Origin: Paenibacillus sp. USDA918EY
GTDB taxonomy: Bacteria; Bacillota; Bacilli; Paenibacillales; Paenibacillaceae
DNA: 64,000 nucleotides
Direction: 5' to 3'
NCBI RefSeq assembly: GCF_009870825.1
Contig: NZ_WTWY01000001.1
Span: 806,001-870,000 of the forward strand
The notes below the pieces were generated by a model. That model was not told where the DNA came from. It was given only the letters and a program-made list of their open reading frames with translations, and did not search any database. This document shows positions 7,017 to 16,251 of this stretch, piece by piece. The stretch's first letter is position 1, and every line of letters begins with the position of its first letter. Made by a program: the position numbers and the translations under genes.

Positions 7017-10010
7017 ATGAGCCAATCCATAGTGCCGGAATGGCAAGCAGCCTGGATTTGGGGGAGCGGCGAACCGAGCCCCAGAAACGAATGGCGCTGC
7101 TTCCGCCGCACCTTCACGCCGGGGAGTCCCGTTCGCTCGGCCAGCTTGCGCATTAGCGCCGATTCCCGATATGTGCTCTACGTCGATGGCAAACCGATTG
7201 GGCGGGGGCCCGTCCGTTCGTGGCCGTCCGCCTGGGCTTATGACGAATACGAGATCGGCCATCTGCTGAAGGCGGAAAAAGAATGCGTCATTGCCGTGCT
7301 GGTCATGCATTACGGCATCTCCACGTTTCAATACATACGGGGACGCGGCGGACTTTTGCTGCAGCTGGATATGCAAAATGCAGATGAAGGTCCGGGTCCT
7401 GCCAGCCAACATGCGGCGGCATGGAGCCTCGTGACGGACGCCTCGTGGAAAACCGCGGTCCACCAAGGGCATGACGCAAATTCCTCGCGCATTTCCTGCC
7501 AGATGGCTTTTACCGAAATCGTGGATGCCGGAAAGTGGGATGACCGCTGGGTTACGGCGGCTTATGACGACAGCGGCTGGGAGCAAGCTTCGGTCATCGG
7601 GCCAGTGGGTGTGGAGCCGTGGACGGGGCTCGTGCCCAGGGACATCCCCTTCCTGACGGAGGAGCCGATTTATCCGTCAAGGGTCGAAAGCATGTCCGGC
7701 GTTCAGCCTTCTGCTTGGGGAGCGGTCATCGACCTGTACGGCATGATGTCGCCAAACAGCGGTTATCATGCAAACAATACCGCCTTTTGCGCGTATTTGG
7801 CGGCGCGGGTGACCTTGGCGGAAGCGGGGGATTTCACCATCGGCATTCCCGACTCGGGGCGCATCGACCCGCTTATTCGAATCGACGGACACCTGTACGA
7901 ATCCAAGGATTATGCCGGGAAACATCCTGAACGCTATTTGACCGTCGCTTTGAAAGGCGGAGAACATCTTCTTCTGATGGACGTAACCGGCGTGAGCCAC
8001 GGGCATGGTTTCCATATCGGCTTCGACTCCGAGGTGCCGTTCCGGCTGCAAGCCGTTGGTGTGCCGGAGGACGAAGCATTGGAGGGAGGCGTATCGGCTG
8101 CCGTGAAGGCCGAGAAACGCGCTGCAGTGGCTGGAGAATCGGGAGTGAAGCCGCATACGCCGGAGTTCAGCCTCATCGGTCCGTTTGATGCGGTGGCGAT
8201 CGTTGACCATCAGCCGACGAGAGAACTGAACCGCCAACATCCGGATTATCTATCGATTCTTCAGGCAGCTTCCGTTTCCGACCTGAAGCCGTTCGAAGCC
8301 TGGATACGTCCTGTTGATACCCCGTTCATTAACCGGAATGACGTGTTCGCTGCGTGCGTATGGAAAAAAGCCGAAACGAAGCTGCCGATGCCGGCATCTT
8401 TGCAGCAGGCCGTTGTCGCGAGCCCGGATGCCGCCGTCCTGCCCGTGCTTGAGGATATGGACACCGAAATCGTCATTGATTTTGGAAGAGAGCTGTCGGG
8501 ATATCTCGCATTCGAAGTGGATGCCGCCGCCGGAACCGTCATCGACTTGTACGGCTTCGAATTTATGAAGGATGGCTGGAGGCAGCATACTTACCAGTTG
8601 GACAATACGCTCCGATACCGCTGCCGCGAAGGCAGGAAGTCTTATACTTCTTATATCCGCCGCGGGCTCCGTTATCTGGCGCTCACCGTCCGTGAAGCCG
8701 CTCGTCCCGTGCGCCTGTATGAGGTGAAGATGATTCAAAGCAACTTCCCGGTAGCGAACATCGGCAGTTTCCAAAGCAGCGACGCGCTGCTGAATGAAAT
8801 ATGGAGAATCAGCCGAGATACGACCCGCCTGTGCATGGAAGATACGTTCGTCGATTGTCCGGCTTACGAGCAGGCCTATTGGGTCGGCGATGCTCGAAAC
8901 GAGGCGCTGGTCGGCTATTATGCATTTGGGTCGAAAGACATCGTTGAGCGCTGCCTGAAGCTTGTTCCGGGCTCCGAATGCCAAACGCCGTTATACGCCG
9001 ATCAGGTTCCAAGCGGCTGGAACAGCGTGATTCCGAACTGGACCTTTTTTTGGGTGACGGCATGCCTCGAATATTACCATTATACCGGCCGCGATTCGTT
9101 CCTGTCCGGGATTTGGCCTCACGTAAAACGGACGATGGAACAATATTTGAAGCTGATCGACGAAAAGGGACTGTTCTCGTTCGACGGCTGGAATCTACTG
9201 GACTGGGCTCCGTTCGAGCAGCCGCATGCAGGCGTGGTCGCCCCGCAGAACATGTTTTTGCGCAGAACGTTGTGCCATGCGTCCGAAATCGGAGCTATAG
9301 CCGGCGATCAGGAGGGCTCCGAGCGTTTTCGTGAAGAAGCCGCGAAGCTGAAAACCTTGATCAATGCGTATCTTTGGGATGGGACGAGGCAGGCGTACGC
9401 CGACTGCATCCGCCGTGACGGCGGCTTCTCGGAAACGCTCAGCGCCCAAACGCAAGTCGTGGCTTATTTATGCGATATTGCTGAAGGGGAGCGATTACAG
9501 AAGATCACAGCCCATATCCTTTCGCCGCCGCAGTCCTTCGTAAAGATCGGAAGCCCGTTTATGTCTTTCTTTTATTATGAGGCTCTGGCGAAAATGGGAA
9601 GGATGGATGTTTTAGTCAGCGATATGCGTGCGAGCTACGGCATCATGATCGAAAACGGCGCTACGGCGTGTTGGGAAATGTATCCATGGAGCGGATTGTT
9701 CGAGGATCCGAGAATGCTGACCCGTAGCCACTGCCATGCCTGGTCCGCCGGTCCTGTCTATTTTCTTGGGGCCTATATCCTTGGCGTTCAGGGAGCGAGC
9801 CCGGGTTGGTCCAAGGTCAGAGTGGCTCCGCAGCCATGCGGCCTGGAACATGCTGCGGGTTCCGTGCCGCATCCGGATGGCGGGCGAATCGACGTTTCCT
9901 GGCGGGTCGAAGGGAAGGAGCGGCTCCTGCTTTCCATCGCTGCACCGCCGCATGTCGAAATCGAAACGGAAGCCCCCGAGGGTTTCGACTTGATGGTTGA
10001 GTTCCGGTAA
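7017..10010 (+). CDS. GH78-type alpha-L-rhamnosidase
   Basis: A 997-residue enzyme with the layout of bacterial rhamnosidases: N-terminal beta-sandwich domains (to about 560), an (alpha/alpha)6 catalytic barrel (about 575-915) and a C-terminal beta domain. The barrel contains DTFVDCPAYEQ followed by WVGDARNEA, the place of the family's general acid, and later WEMYPWSG and SHCHAWSAGP segments that line the active site. It would release terminal rhamnose from glycans or glycosides. No signal peptide is seen, so it should act in the cytoplasm on imported oligosaccharides. The ATG at 7017 follows GGAAGGGGAG. No transporter lies next to it. Substrate is inferred. Confidence 0.82.
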   Translation: MSQSIVPEWQAAWIWGSGEPSPRNEWRCFRRTFTPGSPVRSASLRISADSRYVLYVDGKPIGRGPVRSWPSAWAYDEYEIGHLLKAEKECVIAVLVMHYGISTFQYIRGRGGLLLQLDMQNADEGPGPASQHAAAWSLVTDASWKTAVHQGHDANSSRISCQMAFTEIVDAGKWDDRWVTAAYDDSGWEQASVIGPVGVEPWTGLVPRDIPFLTEEPIYPSRVESMSGVQPSAWGAVIDLYGMMSPNSGYHANNTAFCAYLAARVTLAEAGDFTIGIPDSGRIDPLIRIDGHLYESKDYAGKHPERYLTVALKGGEHLLLMDVTGVSHGHGFHIGFDSEVPFRLQAVGVPEDEALEGGVSAAVKAEKRAAVAGESGVKPHTPEFSLIGPFDAVAIVDHQPTRELNRQHPDYLSILQAASVSDLKPFEAWIRPVDTPFINRNDVFAACVWKKAETKLPMPASLQQAVVASPDAAVLPVLEDMDTEIVIDFGRELSGYLAFEVDAAAGTVIDLYGFEFMKDGWRQHTYQLDNTLRYRCREGRKSYTSYIRRGLRYLALTVREAARPVRLYEVKMIQSNFPVANIGSFQSSDALLNEIWRISRDTTRLCMEDTFVDCPAYEQAYWVGDARNEALVGYYAFGSKDIVERCLKLVPGSECQTPLYADQVPSGWNSVIPNWTFFWVTACLEYYHYTGRDSFLSGIWPHVKRTMEQYLKLIDEKGLFSFDGWNLLDWAPFEQPHAGVVAPQNMFLRRTLCHASEIGAIAGDQEGSERFREEAAKLKTLINAYLWDGTRQAYADCIRRDGGFSETLSAQTQVVAYLCDIAEGERLQKITAHILSPPQSFVKIGSPFMSFFYYEALAKMGRMDVLVSDMRASYGIMIENGATACWEMYPWSGLFEDPRMLTRSHCHAWSAGPVYFLGAYILGVQGASPGWSKVRVAPQPCGLEHAAGSVPHPDGGRIDVSWRVEGKERLLLSIAAPPHVEIETEAPEGFDLMVEFR

Positions 10011-10070
10011 GAAAGCGGTTTTTGGGCGAGAACTGCCAGTTTAGGAGTACAAAACAACAAGCGCTCGACT

Positions 10071-10117
10071 AAAACACCATCATCTCTCTTTAACAGAAGA
10101 TGATGGTGTTTTTTTGG
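10071..10117. terminator. Terminator between convergent rhamnosidase and carboxypeptidase genes
   Basis: A perfect 15-bp stem (10071-10085 with 10098-10112) followed by eight T on the plus strand and preceded by four A, so it can serve both convergent genes. Confidence 0.88.
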
Positions 10118-10158
10118 CTTCAATTGCGGCTAGTAATCATGAACCGGCAGTGATTAGC

Positions 10159-11007
10159 CTAGGAACCGGAGGCGACCCGGAGTTGTTCCGCATATTCCTC
10201 GAATGTAAGATCATTTTTGAACATGTCATCGGCCGCGGGCTGACCCACATAACGGAGATGCCAAGGCTCGTAACTGTAGCCCGTAATATTTTCTTTTCCT
10301 TTCGGGTATCGAATGATAAAGCCAAATTCATGCGCATGCTCCGCAAGCCATTTCGCTTCCGGCGTGCCGGCAAAGCAACCCGTCGCCGCGCAGCTGCCGT
10401 CCGATTTGGTCACGTCGATGGCGAGACCGGTTTCATGCTCGCTGGTGCCTGGATAAGCGCTATAAGTTCGTGCTTTTTCTTCGCCGTCCTTTTGGACGTA
10501 GGCTTCAAAAATCGCCTTTTGTCTCTTGTGGGAACGGTAAGCGGATACTCCTGCGAGCGGCAGACCGTCCTTGTCCGCAGCTTTGAACAATTTTTCGAGA
10601 GCCTGCGCAGCCTCTTTCCGCATCATGCGCTTTTCGATCTTCTCTTTAAACGTAAAGCGTACGTTCGGATATACGAGGTCGTCCGGCGCATAGTTCTCCG
10701 GCAGCTTATGCTGCTTGTTTACGAGCACGTCTGTGGAGGTGGGATTGGCGACGGTTTGGATATCACCGGCTCCATTTTTCCCTGAAGGGCTTGTCCCCTT
10801 GTCCGCGTTACTCGAGTTGCTTCTTCCGCTTACCGTGGGGGTGGAGGCGGTGATTTCCCCGCTGTTCTGAAGGGATGCTTCGCTGCTGCCCGCACTGTTT
10901 TGCTTTTCCTTCTGTACGTCTTGTTTCACGGCAGCCGTGTCCGCAGGTTTGCCGCAGGCACTCAGAAGGCATGCCGCAACGGCAAAGATCAATATTGCTT
11001 TTTTCAA
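10159..11007 (-). CDS. VanY/DdcY-type D-alanyl-D-alanine carboxypeptidase lipoprotein
   Basis: A 282-residue surface lipoprotein that should trim the terminal D-Ala from peptidoglycan stem peptides. The signal peptide ends in a lipobox LLSAC with Cys18; a low-complexity Ser/Thr/Asn linker (to about 95) leads to an M15B zinc domain. Predicted zinc ligands are His191 and Asp198 in SEHETGLAIDV and His250 in EPWHLRYVG; the SAYRS segment is also conserved. Start is TTG, preceded by AAAGGAG with 10 bases between. Monocistronic, facing away from the two-component genes. Confidence 0.9.
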   Translation of the reverse strand: MKKAILIFAVAACLLSACGKPADTAAVKQDVQKEKQNSAGSSEASLQNSGEITASTPTVSGRSNSSNADKGTSPSGKNGAGDIQTVANPTSTDVLVNKQHKLPENYAPDDLVYPNVRFTFKEKIEKRMMRKEAAQALEKLFKAADKDGLPLAGVSAYRSHKRQKAIFEAYVQKDGEEKARTYSAYPGTSEHETGLAIDVTKSDGSCAATGCFAGTPEAKWLAEHAHEFGFIIRYPKGKENITGYSYEPWHLRYVGQPAADDMFKNDLTFEEYAEQLRVASGS

Positions 11008-11235
11008 TGTGTTCTATCTCCTTTGTTGGAAAGTCGGGGAATCATGATTCCACGCTGGTCATAACGGAAGTGTATAGGACGGATGTTTCCGCGCTTTCTG
11101 TCGATGTATCCGGAATACTGCCGACTTGTATCCAAAATGTAAAATCTCGGCGGACACTTCAGATCAATTGATTTCCGTACAGGGACACGTGCTAAGATAG
11201 ATAGGAAACTTCATTTGCGTGACGGAGGATGGATC

Positions 11236-11925
11236 ATGGGGAAGCAGAAAATATTCATTGTGGAAGACGAAGCTCCGATTGCGGAGCTGCTTGCATATAA
11301 TTTGGAGAAAGAAGGGTATGCCGTTGTCAGTACGGGAAAAGGGGAAGAGGCTGCGGAGCTCATCCGTGCGAATCGTCCGGATTTGATATTGCTGGATCTG
11401 ATGCTGCCGGATATGAGCGGCTTCGATATTTGCCGGATTGCGTCGACAGAAAATTGGAATATCCCGATCATCATGCTGACCGCCAAATCCGATATTGTGG
11501 ACAAGCTGCTGGGGATGGAGCTGGGGGCGGATGATTACGTCACCAAACCGTTTGATATCCGGGAAGTGATCGTGCGGATCAAGGCTGTTTTCCGGCGGAT
11601 TGAGCAGGTCATGGGACAATTGGATCATCCAGAGGGCGAAGGCATGATTCGTATTTATGATTCAATCGAGATCGGAAAGAGGCAGCGCGAAGTGAAAAAG
11701 GAAGGAGAAAAAGTCGTGCTGAAGAACAGGGAATTCGATTTGCTGATGTTTTTGGCGGAGCATAGGGGCATGGTGTTTACAAGATCCCAATTGCTCGATA
11801 AGGTGTGGGGTTACGAATTCGCAGGCGACACAAGAACGGTGGACATTCATGTGCAGCGGCTCCGCAAAAAGCTGGATGCAGCCATCATCGATACCGTCTT
11901 CGGCGTCGGCTACCGGATGCCATGA
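11236..11925 (+). CDS. OmpR/PhoB-family response regulator
   Basis: A 229-residue transcription factor. The receiver domain has acidic residues VEDE at 9-12, the phosphorylated Asp54 in LILLDLMLPD and the conserved Lys in TKPFD near 105. A winged-helix DNA-binding domain follows (about 130-229), ending in the RTVDIHVQRLRKKL recognition segment and GVGYRM. The ATG at 11236 is chosen because a GGAGG ribosome site lies 7 bases before it; an in-frame TTG at 11215 would include that site. The stop codon overlaps the ATG of the kinase, so the pair is translationally coupled. Confidence 0.92.
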   Translation: MGKQKIFIVEDEAPIAELLAYNLEKEGYAVVSTGKGEEAAELIRANRPDLILLDLMLPDMSGFDICRIASTENWNIPIIMLTAKSDIVDKLLGMELGADDYVTKPFDIREVIVRIKAVFRRIEQVMGQLDHPEGEGMIRIYDSIEIGKRQREVKKEGEKVVLKNREFDLLMFLAEHRGMVFTRSQLLDKVWGYEFAGDTRTVDIHVQRLRKKLDAAIIDTVFGVGYRMP

Positions 11926-13388
11926 ACTTATTCGGACGCATAAGGCTTACCATAAGGTACAAAATGCTGCTTTCATTCACATTGGTTATATTTATTGGGC
12001 TCTTGTCCCTCCTGCTGGTGTCCGTCAAAATTACCGAACAGAACGTCTCGCGCCTCATCGACCGGGACATGGTGCAGACGAAAAAAACGGTAGATCTTTA
12101 TTTGAAACAATATTTCCTGACCCGAAACATGGTTCTGAGCGCAGGCTCTTTCCATACAGAAGCGGATGGACTGGTCAAAGAACTCGGCTCAGCTGTAGGC
12201 AGCACCGTGTCGATCTATGATTCGAAGGGAAAAAGCTTGTCCGATTTGAATGGTCCGATACCGGACACATCGGATTTTTCGGGCGCGCTGCAGGGGGGGA
12301 TTTCATATGTCGTCAGCCAGTCGGGGGCTGATTCCACCATCAGCTTATCCAGTCCGGTCCTGGCGAATGGGGCAGTCATCGGGGTGGTTCGCGTCGTTAA
12401 AGACAATGCGGCTTTGCATGATTTTACAAACCGGTTTCTTTTTGCGGTGAAATGGATTGCGGCGGCTATTTTTGCCCTGGTCTTCATCACGGCCGTGTTT
12501 TTATCCAGCCGCCTGACCGGGCCGATCGGCAGACTGTCGGGGAGCTTGAAGGATTTTTCGAACGGGCGTTATGAACCGCTGCCATTCAATCGCAGAACGG
12601 ATGAAATCGGTGATTTGGCGCGGGCTTTTCACCGGATGGCCGAGAAAATAGAAGAGCAGATGGACGTGATCAAAAGGGAGCGGGATACGCTTTTGAAAAC
12701 GCAGAAAATGAGCAAAACGTTTTTTGACAACGTCACCCATGAACTCAAGACGCCGCTGACCATCATTAGCGGATATGCGCAGACGATGAGGGAGAACGGA
12801 TTTCATGACAAGCCTTTTTTCGATAAAGGGATAAAGTACATTATGGATGAAAGCCGCAGGCTGAATGATAAGGTGGTTCAAATTCTGGAAATGTCCACCG
12901 CGGCCTCCAGACAATCGGATTACCGGTATGAACAAGTAAATCTGCCTGCATTGGTCAGGGAGGTGTGCACAGATATGACTGTGAAGGCGAGAAAATACAA
13001 GATCGATATCCGATGCGAAACCGGTGCGGATTTTAATTATCGGGGAGACCGGGAAAAGCTGCGGGAGATGCTGATTAATGTCGTTGATAACGCGGTCAAG
13101 TACGGGGGCGTTGATTCGACGGTGACGGTATCCCTGAAGAAGACGGATACGGGCAAGGTGACGATTTTCGTATCGGATCAAGGCAAGGGGATCGCGGAGG
13201 AGCATATTGAGCATGTTTTCGAGCCTTTTTATCGGGTATCCGGCGAGTCTCAGGAAAGGGAGCGGGGCAGCGCCGGGCTCGGTCTCGCCCTTGTGAAGGC
13301 CATCGCCGAAAAACATGGCGGGTCGGTTAAGCTTGCCAGCACACGGAGTGCCGGTACGCAAGTCATCATTGAAATGGGGGAGGGATGA
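11922..13388 (+). CDS. Membrane sensor histidine kinase
   Basis: A 488-residue kinase partnering the preceding regulator. TM1 spans about 15-35, an extracytoplasmic sensor domain 36-172, TM2 173-195, HAMP 196-250, then a HisKA domain with phospho-His273 in NVTHELKTPLT and an HATPase domain with N-box INVVDNAVKYGG, SDQGKGI and GLGLALVK. The stimulus is unknown; neighbouring cell-wall and metal genes hint at envelope stress, but this is weak. The start ATG overlaps the regulator stop by 4 bases, and the stop overlaps the next gene in the same way. Confidence 0.92.
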   Translation: MNLFGRIRLTIRYKMLLSFTLVIFIGLLSLLLVSVKITEQNVSRLIDRDMVQTKKTVDLYLKQYFLTRNMVLSAGSFHTEADGLVKELGSAVGSTVSIYDSKGKSLSDLNGPIPDTSDFSGALQGGISYVVSQSGADSTISLSSPVLANGAVIGVVRVVKDNAALHDFTNRFLFAVKWIAAAIFALVFITAVFLSSRLTGPIGRLSGSLKDFSNGRYEPLPFNRRTDEIGDLARAFHRMAEKIEEQMDVIKRERDTLLKTQKMSKTFFDNVTHELKTPLTIISGYAQTMRENGFHDKPFFDKGIKYIMDESRRLNDKVVQILEMSTAASRQSDYRYEQVNLPALVREVCTDMTVKARKYKIDIRCETGADFNYRGDREKLREMLINVVDNAVKYGGVDSTVTVSLKKTDTGKVTIFVSDQGKGIAEEHIEHVFEPFYRVSGESQERERGSAGLGLALVKAIAEKHGGSVKLASTRSAGTQVIIEMGEG

Positions 13389-14533
13389 GCATGTCGAAGC
13401 TAGGAAGCAGGCGGCGTTATCCCTTTCTCCGCATCGTTTGGCTTGCAGCTTTCATGGGGTTTGTCACGGCAGCTTTTCTTGGCATGGTCGAGCTGTATAC
13501 CCATTCGCTGAATAAGGAAAAAACCGTCGTTATGGACCCGGCTTTGTTCGCCGAACCCCCAATGGCCGGATTCCGGGTGGAAAGCGTGGTCAAACAGCAG
13601 ATTTCGGAGCAGGTTAAACAAGCTCAGCTGCTGCCAACAAGCAATGCGCTGCTATACTGGTTAAAAGATATCCGGTCCGCCGACGGCACGGGCCTCCATT
13701 TCATTGATTTGGCGACAGGCGGATCGGAGGTCTATCAACCCAACGAGCCTGTGCAGAACGCTATCGCATCAGCGGATGGAACAAAAGCGGTGTACATCAC
13801 GTATTCGGTTGGCGATGTACCGTATATCGTATATTACGATATCGTTCAGAAAAAGATCATCCGCTCCTGGCAGGATTGGCCGCTCCCCATCGCCATGCCG
13901 GATGACCGGCACAGTTTGGAACTGTTGGGTTTGGACATTTTGCTTCGGGATTTGGACACGGGCCAAACCCGTACCGTTGCCAGACTGAGCTCATCCGGCA
14001 CGGACATCCCCAAAAATGATTTGAGCATGGTGAAATGGGTCGCCTCCCCGGACCAAAGCCGTATCTACGTTTCGCTGCCTTCGATCGGTCAGCCGGATCA
14101 GGGCGTGCTTCTGTCGATCGTCCCTGCCTCCGGCGACGTCAGCAAGCTTGCAGAAGGGGAGGTGTACGACTTCTCCACGCTTGGCAGCGGGTCGCTTCTC
14201 GTTTCCGGCCGAATGAACGGACAGGAAGGTATTTTTAAGTGGGACGGGCAGCAGGGACTCCGGCTGGTCAAACAGGGCAGCTTCCAAAATGTAGCTGCAA
14301 ACACGAATGGGGATGGGGCGGCTTATTCCATGCGTACTGCAGATGGCCAATTCAAGCTTATGGCCGCCAGAGTGAAGGGGGATCGGCTTGTGGATGAAAC
14401 CACAGTGTACAGCGATCCGGGATATGTCCGCATGCTGCAGTGGAAAAAGGATGAGCCCGTTCTGGTTTGCATGGCGGAAAACATAAGCGGGACGTACGTG
14501 TACCAATTTCGCTTCGGAAACAGGAAACCGTAG
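13385..14533 (+). CDS. Membrane-anchored propeller-like protein co-transcribed with the two-component system
   Basis: A 382-residue protein with basic N-terminal residues, one membrane helix (about 14-36) and a long extracytoplasmic region rich in beta-strand blades such as SADGTKAVYITY and SPDQSRIYVSL, resembling TolB/WD40-like propellers. It overlaps the kinase stop by 4 bases (ATGA), so the three genes form one operon. I infer an accessory factor that binds a ligand or modulates the kinase, like the YycHI accessory proteins in concept but not in sequence. No family name is assigned. Confidence 0.75.
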   Translation: MSMSKLGSRRRYPFLRIVWLAAFMGFVTAAFLGMVELYTHSLNKEKTVVMDPALFAEPPMAGFRVESVVKQQISEQVKQAQLLPTSNALLYWLKDIRSADGTGLHFIDLATGGSEVYQPNEPVQNAIASADGTKAVYITYSVGDVPYIVYYDIVQKKIIRSWQDWPLPIAMPDDRHSLELLGLDILLRDLDTGQTRTVARLSSSGTDIPKNDLSMVKWVASPDQSRIYVSLPSIGQPDQGVLLSIVPASGDVSKLAEGEVYDFSTLGSGSLLVSGRMNGQEGIFKWDGQQGLRLVKQGSFQNVAANTNGDGAAYSMRTADGQFKLMAARVKGDRLVDETTVYSDPGYVRMLQWKKDEPVLVCMAENISGTYVYQFRFGNRKP

Positions 14534-14542
14534 GAGCAGACG

Positions 14543-14580
14543 AACCGCCCGTTTGTTTGCAAGGGTGGCGGTTTGTTGTT
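14543..14580 (+). terminator. Probable terminator of the two-component operon
   Basis: A 7-bp stem AACCGCC (14543-14549) with GGCGGTT (14567-14573), a 17-base loop and a T-rich tail. Moderate strength. Confidence 0.55.
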
Positions 14581-14689
14581 AGCCGATCATTTTGCGCATA
14601 TCGATCTCGGATAATCAGGCAATTCGCCGGATTTTTTGGTACAATGAACTCATTGAGAAAGATTCTTAATTGGAGAGAGGGAACGAAAC

Positions 14690-15283
14690 ATGAACATTTC
14701 GGAAGCCATTCGTACGCGCCGGAGCATCGGGAAAGTGACCGAAGAGGACATCCCGGTTTCGCACATCGAGCAAATCCTGGAGGCCGGAACATGGGCGCCA
14801 AATCATAAAATGACCGAACCGTGGCGGTTTTTTGTGCTGAGAGGCGAAGGACGGAAGGTGCTTGGGGAAGCTTTGGCTGATGTCGCGCTCGCAAGCGCTG
14901 CCGACCCATCCTCGCCGGAAGCCGCAGCGGCAGCCGAAGCGGCCAGAATGAAGCCGTTCCGCGCGCCGGTTGTCATTACCGTAGCCGTGACTCCTTCCGA
15001 GCATGATAAAGTCATTGAGCTGGAAGAATACGGCGCCGTGTTTGCGGCGATTCAAAATATGCTGCTCGAAGCCCACGGGCTTGGTCTTGGCGCGATCTGG
15101 AGAACCGGGGCACCGGCCTATCACGCCAAGATGAACGAACATTTCGGGCTCGGCGAAAAAGACAAAGTGTTAGGTTTCATCTATTTGGGCGTGCCAGCCG
15201 AAGGGCAGGCGCCGCAGGGCAAACGCAAACCGTTCGGGGAGTTCACGGTATGGGTCGACGAGGCCGGCCCGCTGAAGAAATAG
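14690..15283 (+). CDS. Nitroreductase-family FMN oxidoreductase
   Basis: A 197-residue protein of the YdjA-like short nitroreductase group. The N-terminal RTRRSIGK segment binds FMN phosphate, WAPNHKMTEPWRF is the typical second FMN-contact motif, and GLGLGAIWRTG near 125-135 is the third. It should reduce nitro compounds or quinones with NAD(P)H as a dimer in the cytoplasm. An AGAGAGGG ribosome site precedes the ATG. It is flanked by terminators and stands alone. Confidence 0.88.
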   Translation: MNISEAIRTRRSIGKVTEEDIPVSHIEQILEAGTWAPNHKMTEPWRFFVLRGEGRKVLGEALADVALASAADPSSPEAAAAAEAARMKPFRAPVVITVAVTPSEHDKVIELEEYGAVFAAIQNMLLEAHGLGLGAIWRTGAPAYHAKMNEHFGLGEKDKVLGFIYLGVPAEGQAPQGKRKPFGEFTVWVDEAGPLKK

Positions 15284-15304
15284 CACCGCCTCGTGCCAAA
15301 AGCG

Positions 15305-15332
15305 AAAATCCGCGCAGCTGCGCGGATTTTTT
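15305..15332. terminator. Bidirectional terminator between convergent genes
   Basis: A perfect 26-bp palindrome centred at 15317/15318, with A runs on the left and T runs on the right, so it can serve the nitroreductase gene and the convergent acetyltransferase gene. Confidence 0.85.
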
Positions 15333-15392
15333 ACCGTTTTTTGCTCATTATTTTGCGAAAACGAACGTCACCAACATTGCCCCCGACGGACA

Positions 15393-15983
15393 TCAAGTCC
15401 GGGATTCCTTTTCGCGTGTATACCAGTGGTAACATTCGCCATCGATCGTGATGTCGCGTTGGAAACGAAAACCGCATTTTTCAAGGACCCTGTTAGACGG
15501 TATGTTGCGTAAGAGAGCGAGCGCATTCAGGACATCGACGTCCGTTTCTTCGAATAAATAGGTGACCAATCCTTGAACGGCTTGTGCCGCATATCCCTTT
15601 CCCCGGTGATCTTTCGAGATCGCATATACGATTTCCCGGTTCGGCGCAGGCAGTTCCTCTTTCATTCCCGTGCAGCACCAACCGATCAATTCCCCGGATT
15701 CCTTCCATACGATTCCAAGCCGTAAACGAAGATCCCCGACGTTTCCGCCTTCCGATACGGCGCCGAGAAACTTTTTGTTCTCCGGAATTTCGTAATGGGT
15801 TAACCAATCCTGCCGTTGTTTTTTGGATACGTTCCACCCGGGCAAAAATTCGTAAATCTCGGGCTGCCAGGTCAGCGAATGGAACCGATCCAGATCCGAG
15901 GGGATCCACTCCCTTAAAAACACATCTTTGCATTCAATCGAAAACAAGCTTTTTTCCTCCATGCGGCGGGAATCGGTATTCAT
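15393..15983 (-). CDS. GNAT acetyltransferase, RimJ/RimL type
   Basis: A 196-residue acetyl-CoA-dependent N-acetyltransferase. The FLREWIPSDLD opening is typical of RimJ/RimL proteins, and the acetyl-CoA loop is KDHRGKGYAAQAV (about residues 129-141), followed by LLRNIPSNRVLEKCGF, which is the usual N-x-x-S-x-x-x-x-E-x-x-G-F segment. The substrate is unknown; relatives acetylate ribosomal protein N-termini or small molecules. GGAAGG lies 9 bases before the ATG. An internal in-frame ATG exists 7 codons later. Confidence 0.85.
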   Translation of the reverse strand: MNTDSRRMEEKSLFSIECKDVFLREWIPSDLDRFHSLTWQPEIYEFLPGWNVSKKQRQDWLTHYEIPENKKFLGAVSEGGNVGDLRLRLGIVWKESGELIGWCCTGMKEELPAPNREIVYAISKDHRGKGYAAQAVQGLVTYLFEETDVDVLNALALLRNIPSNRVLEKCGFRFQRDITIDGECYHWYTREKESRT

Positions 15984-16251
15984 CCCATGTTTCCTTCCGA
16001 AAAAAAGATACCCTGATTATCATAGCAATCCGGCGGCTCCCATGGGTTGGAGAAAATGATTATAGCTGAAGTGGGCCGTTACTATGGGCTTTAGATTCAT
16101 CTCCCCGTAAAATCGCTCTTTTCTCAAATCCATCCCATATCCGTTCGTTTTCTGAAAATAGTGAAGGAAATGTGAAGCTGCGGCGCCATGTTTCTACATA
16201 TTTGTTGGCTACAATAGGAAGGAGCAATGAAAAAAAGGAGGGGTGTTCGGC

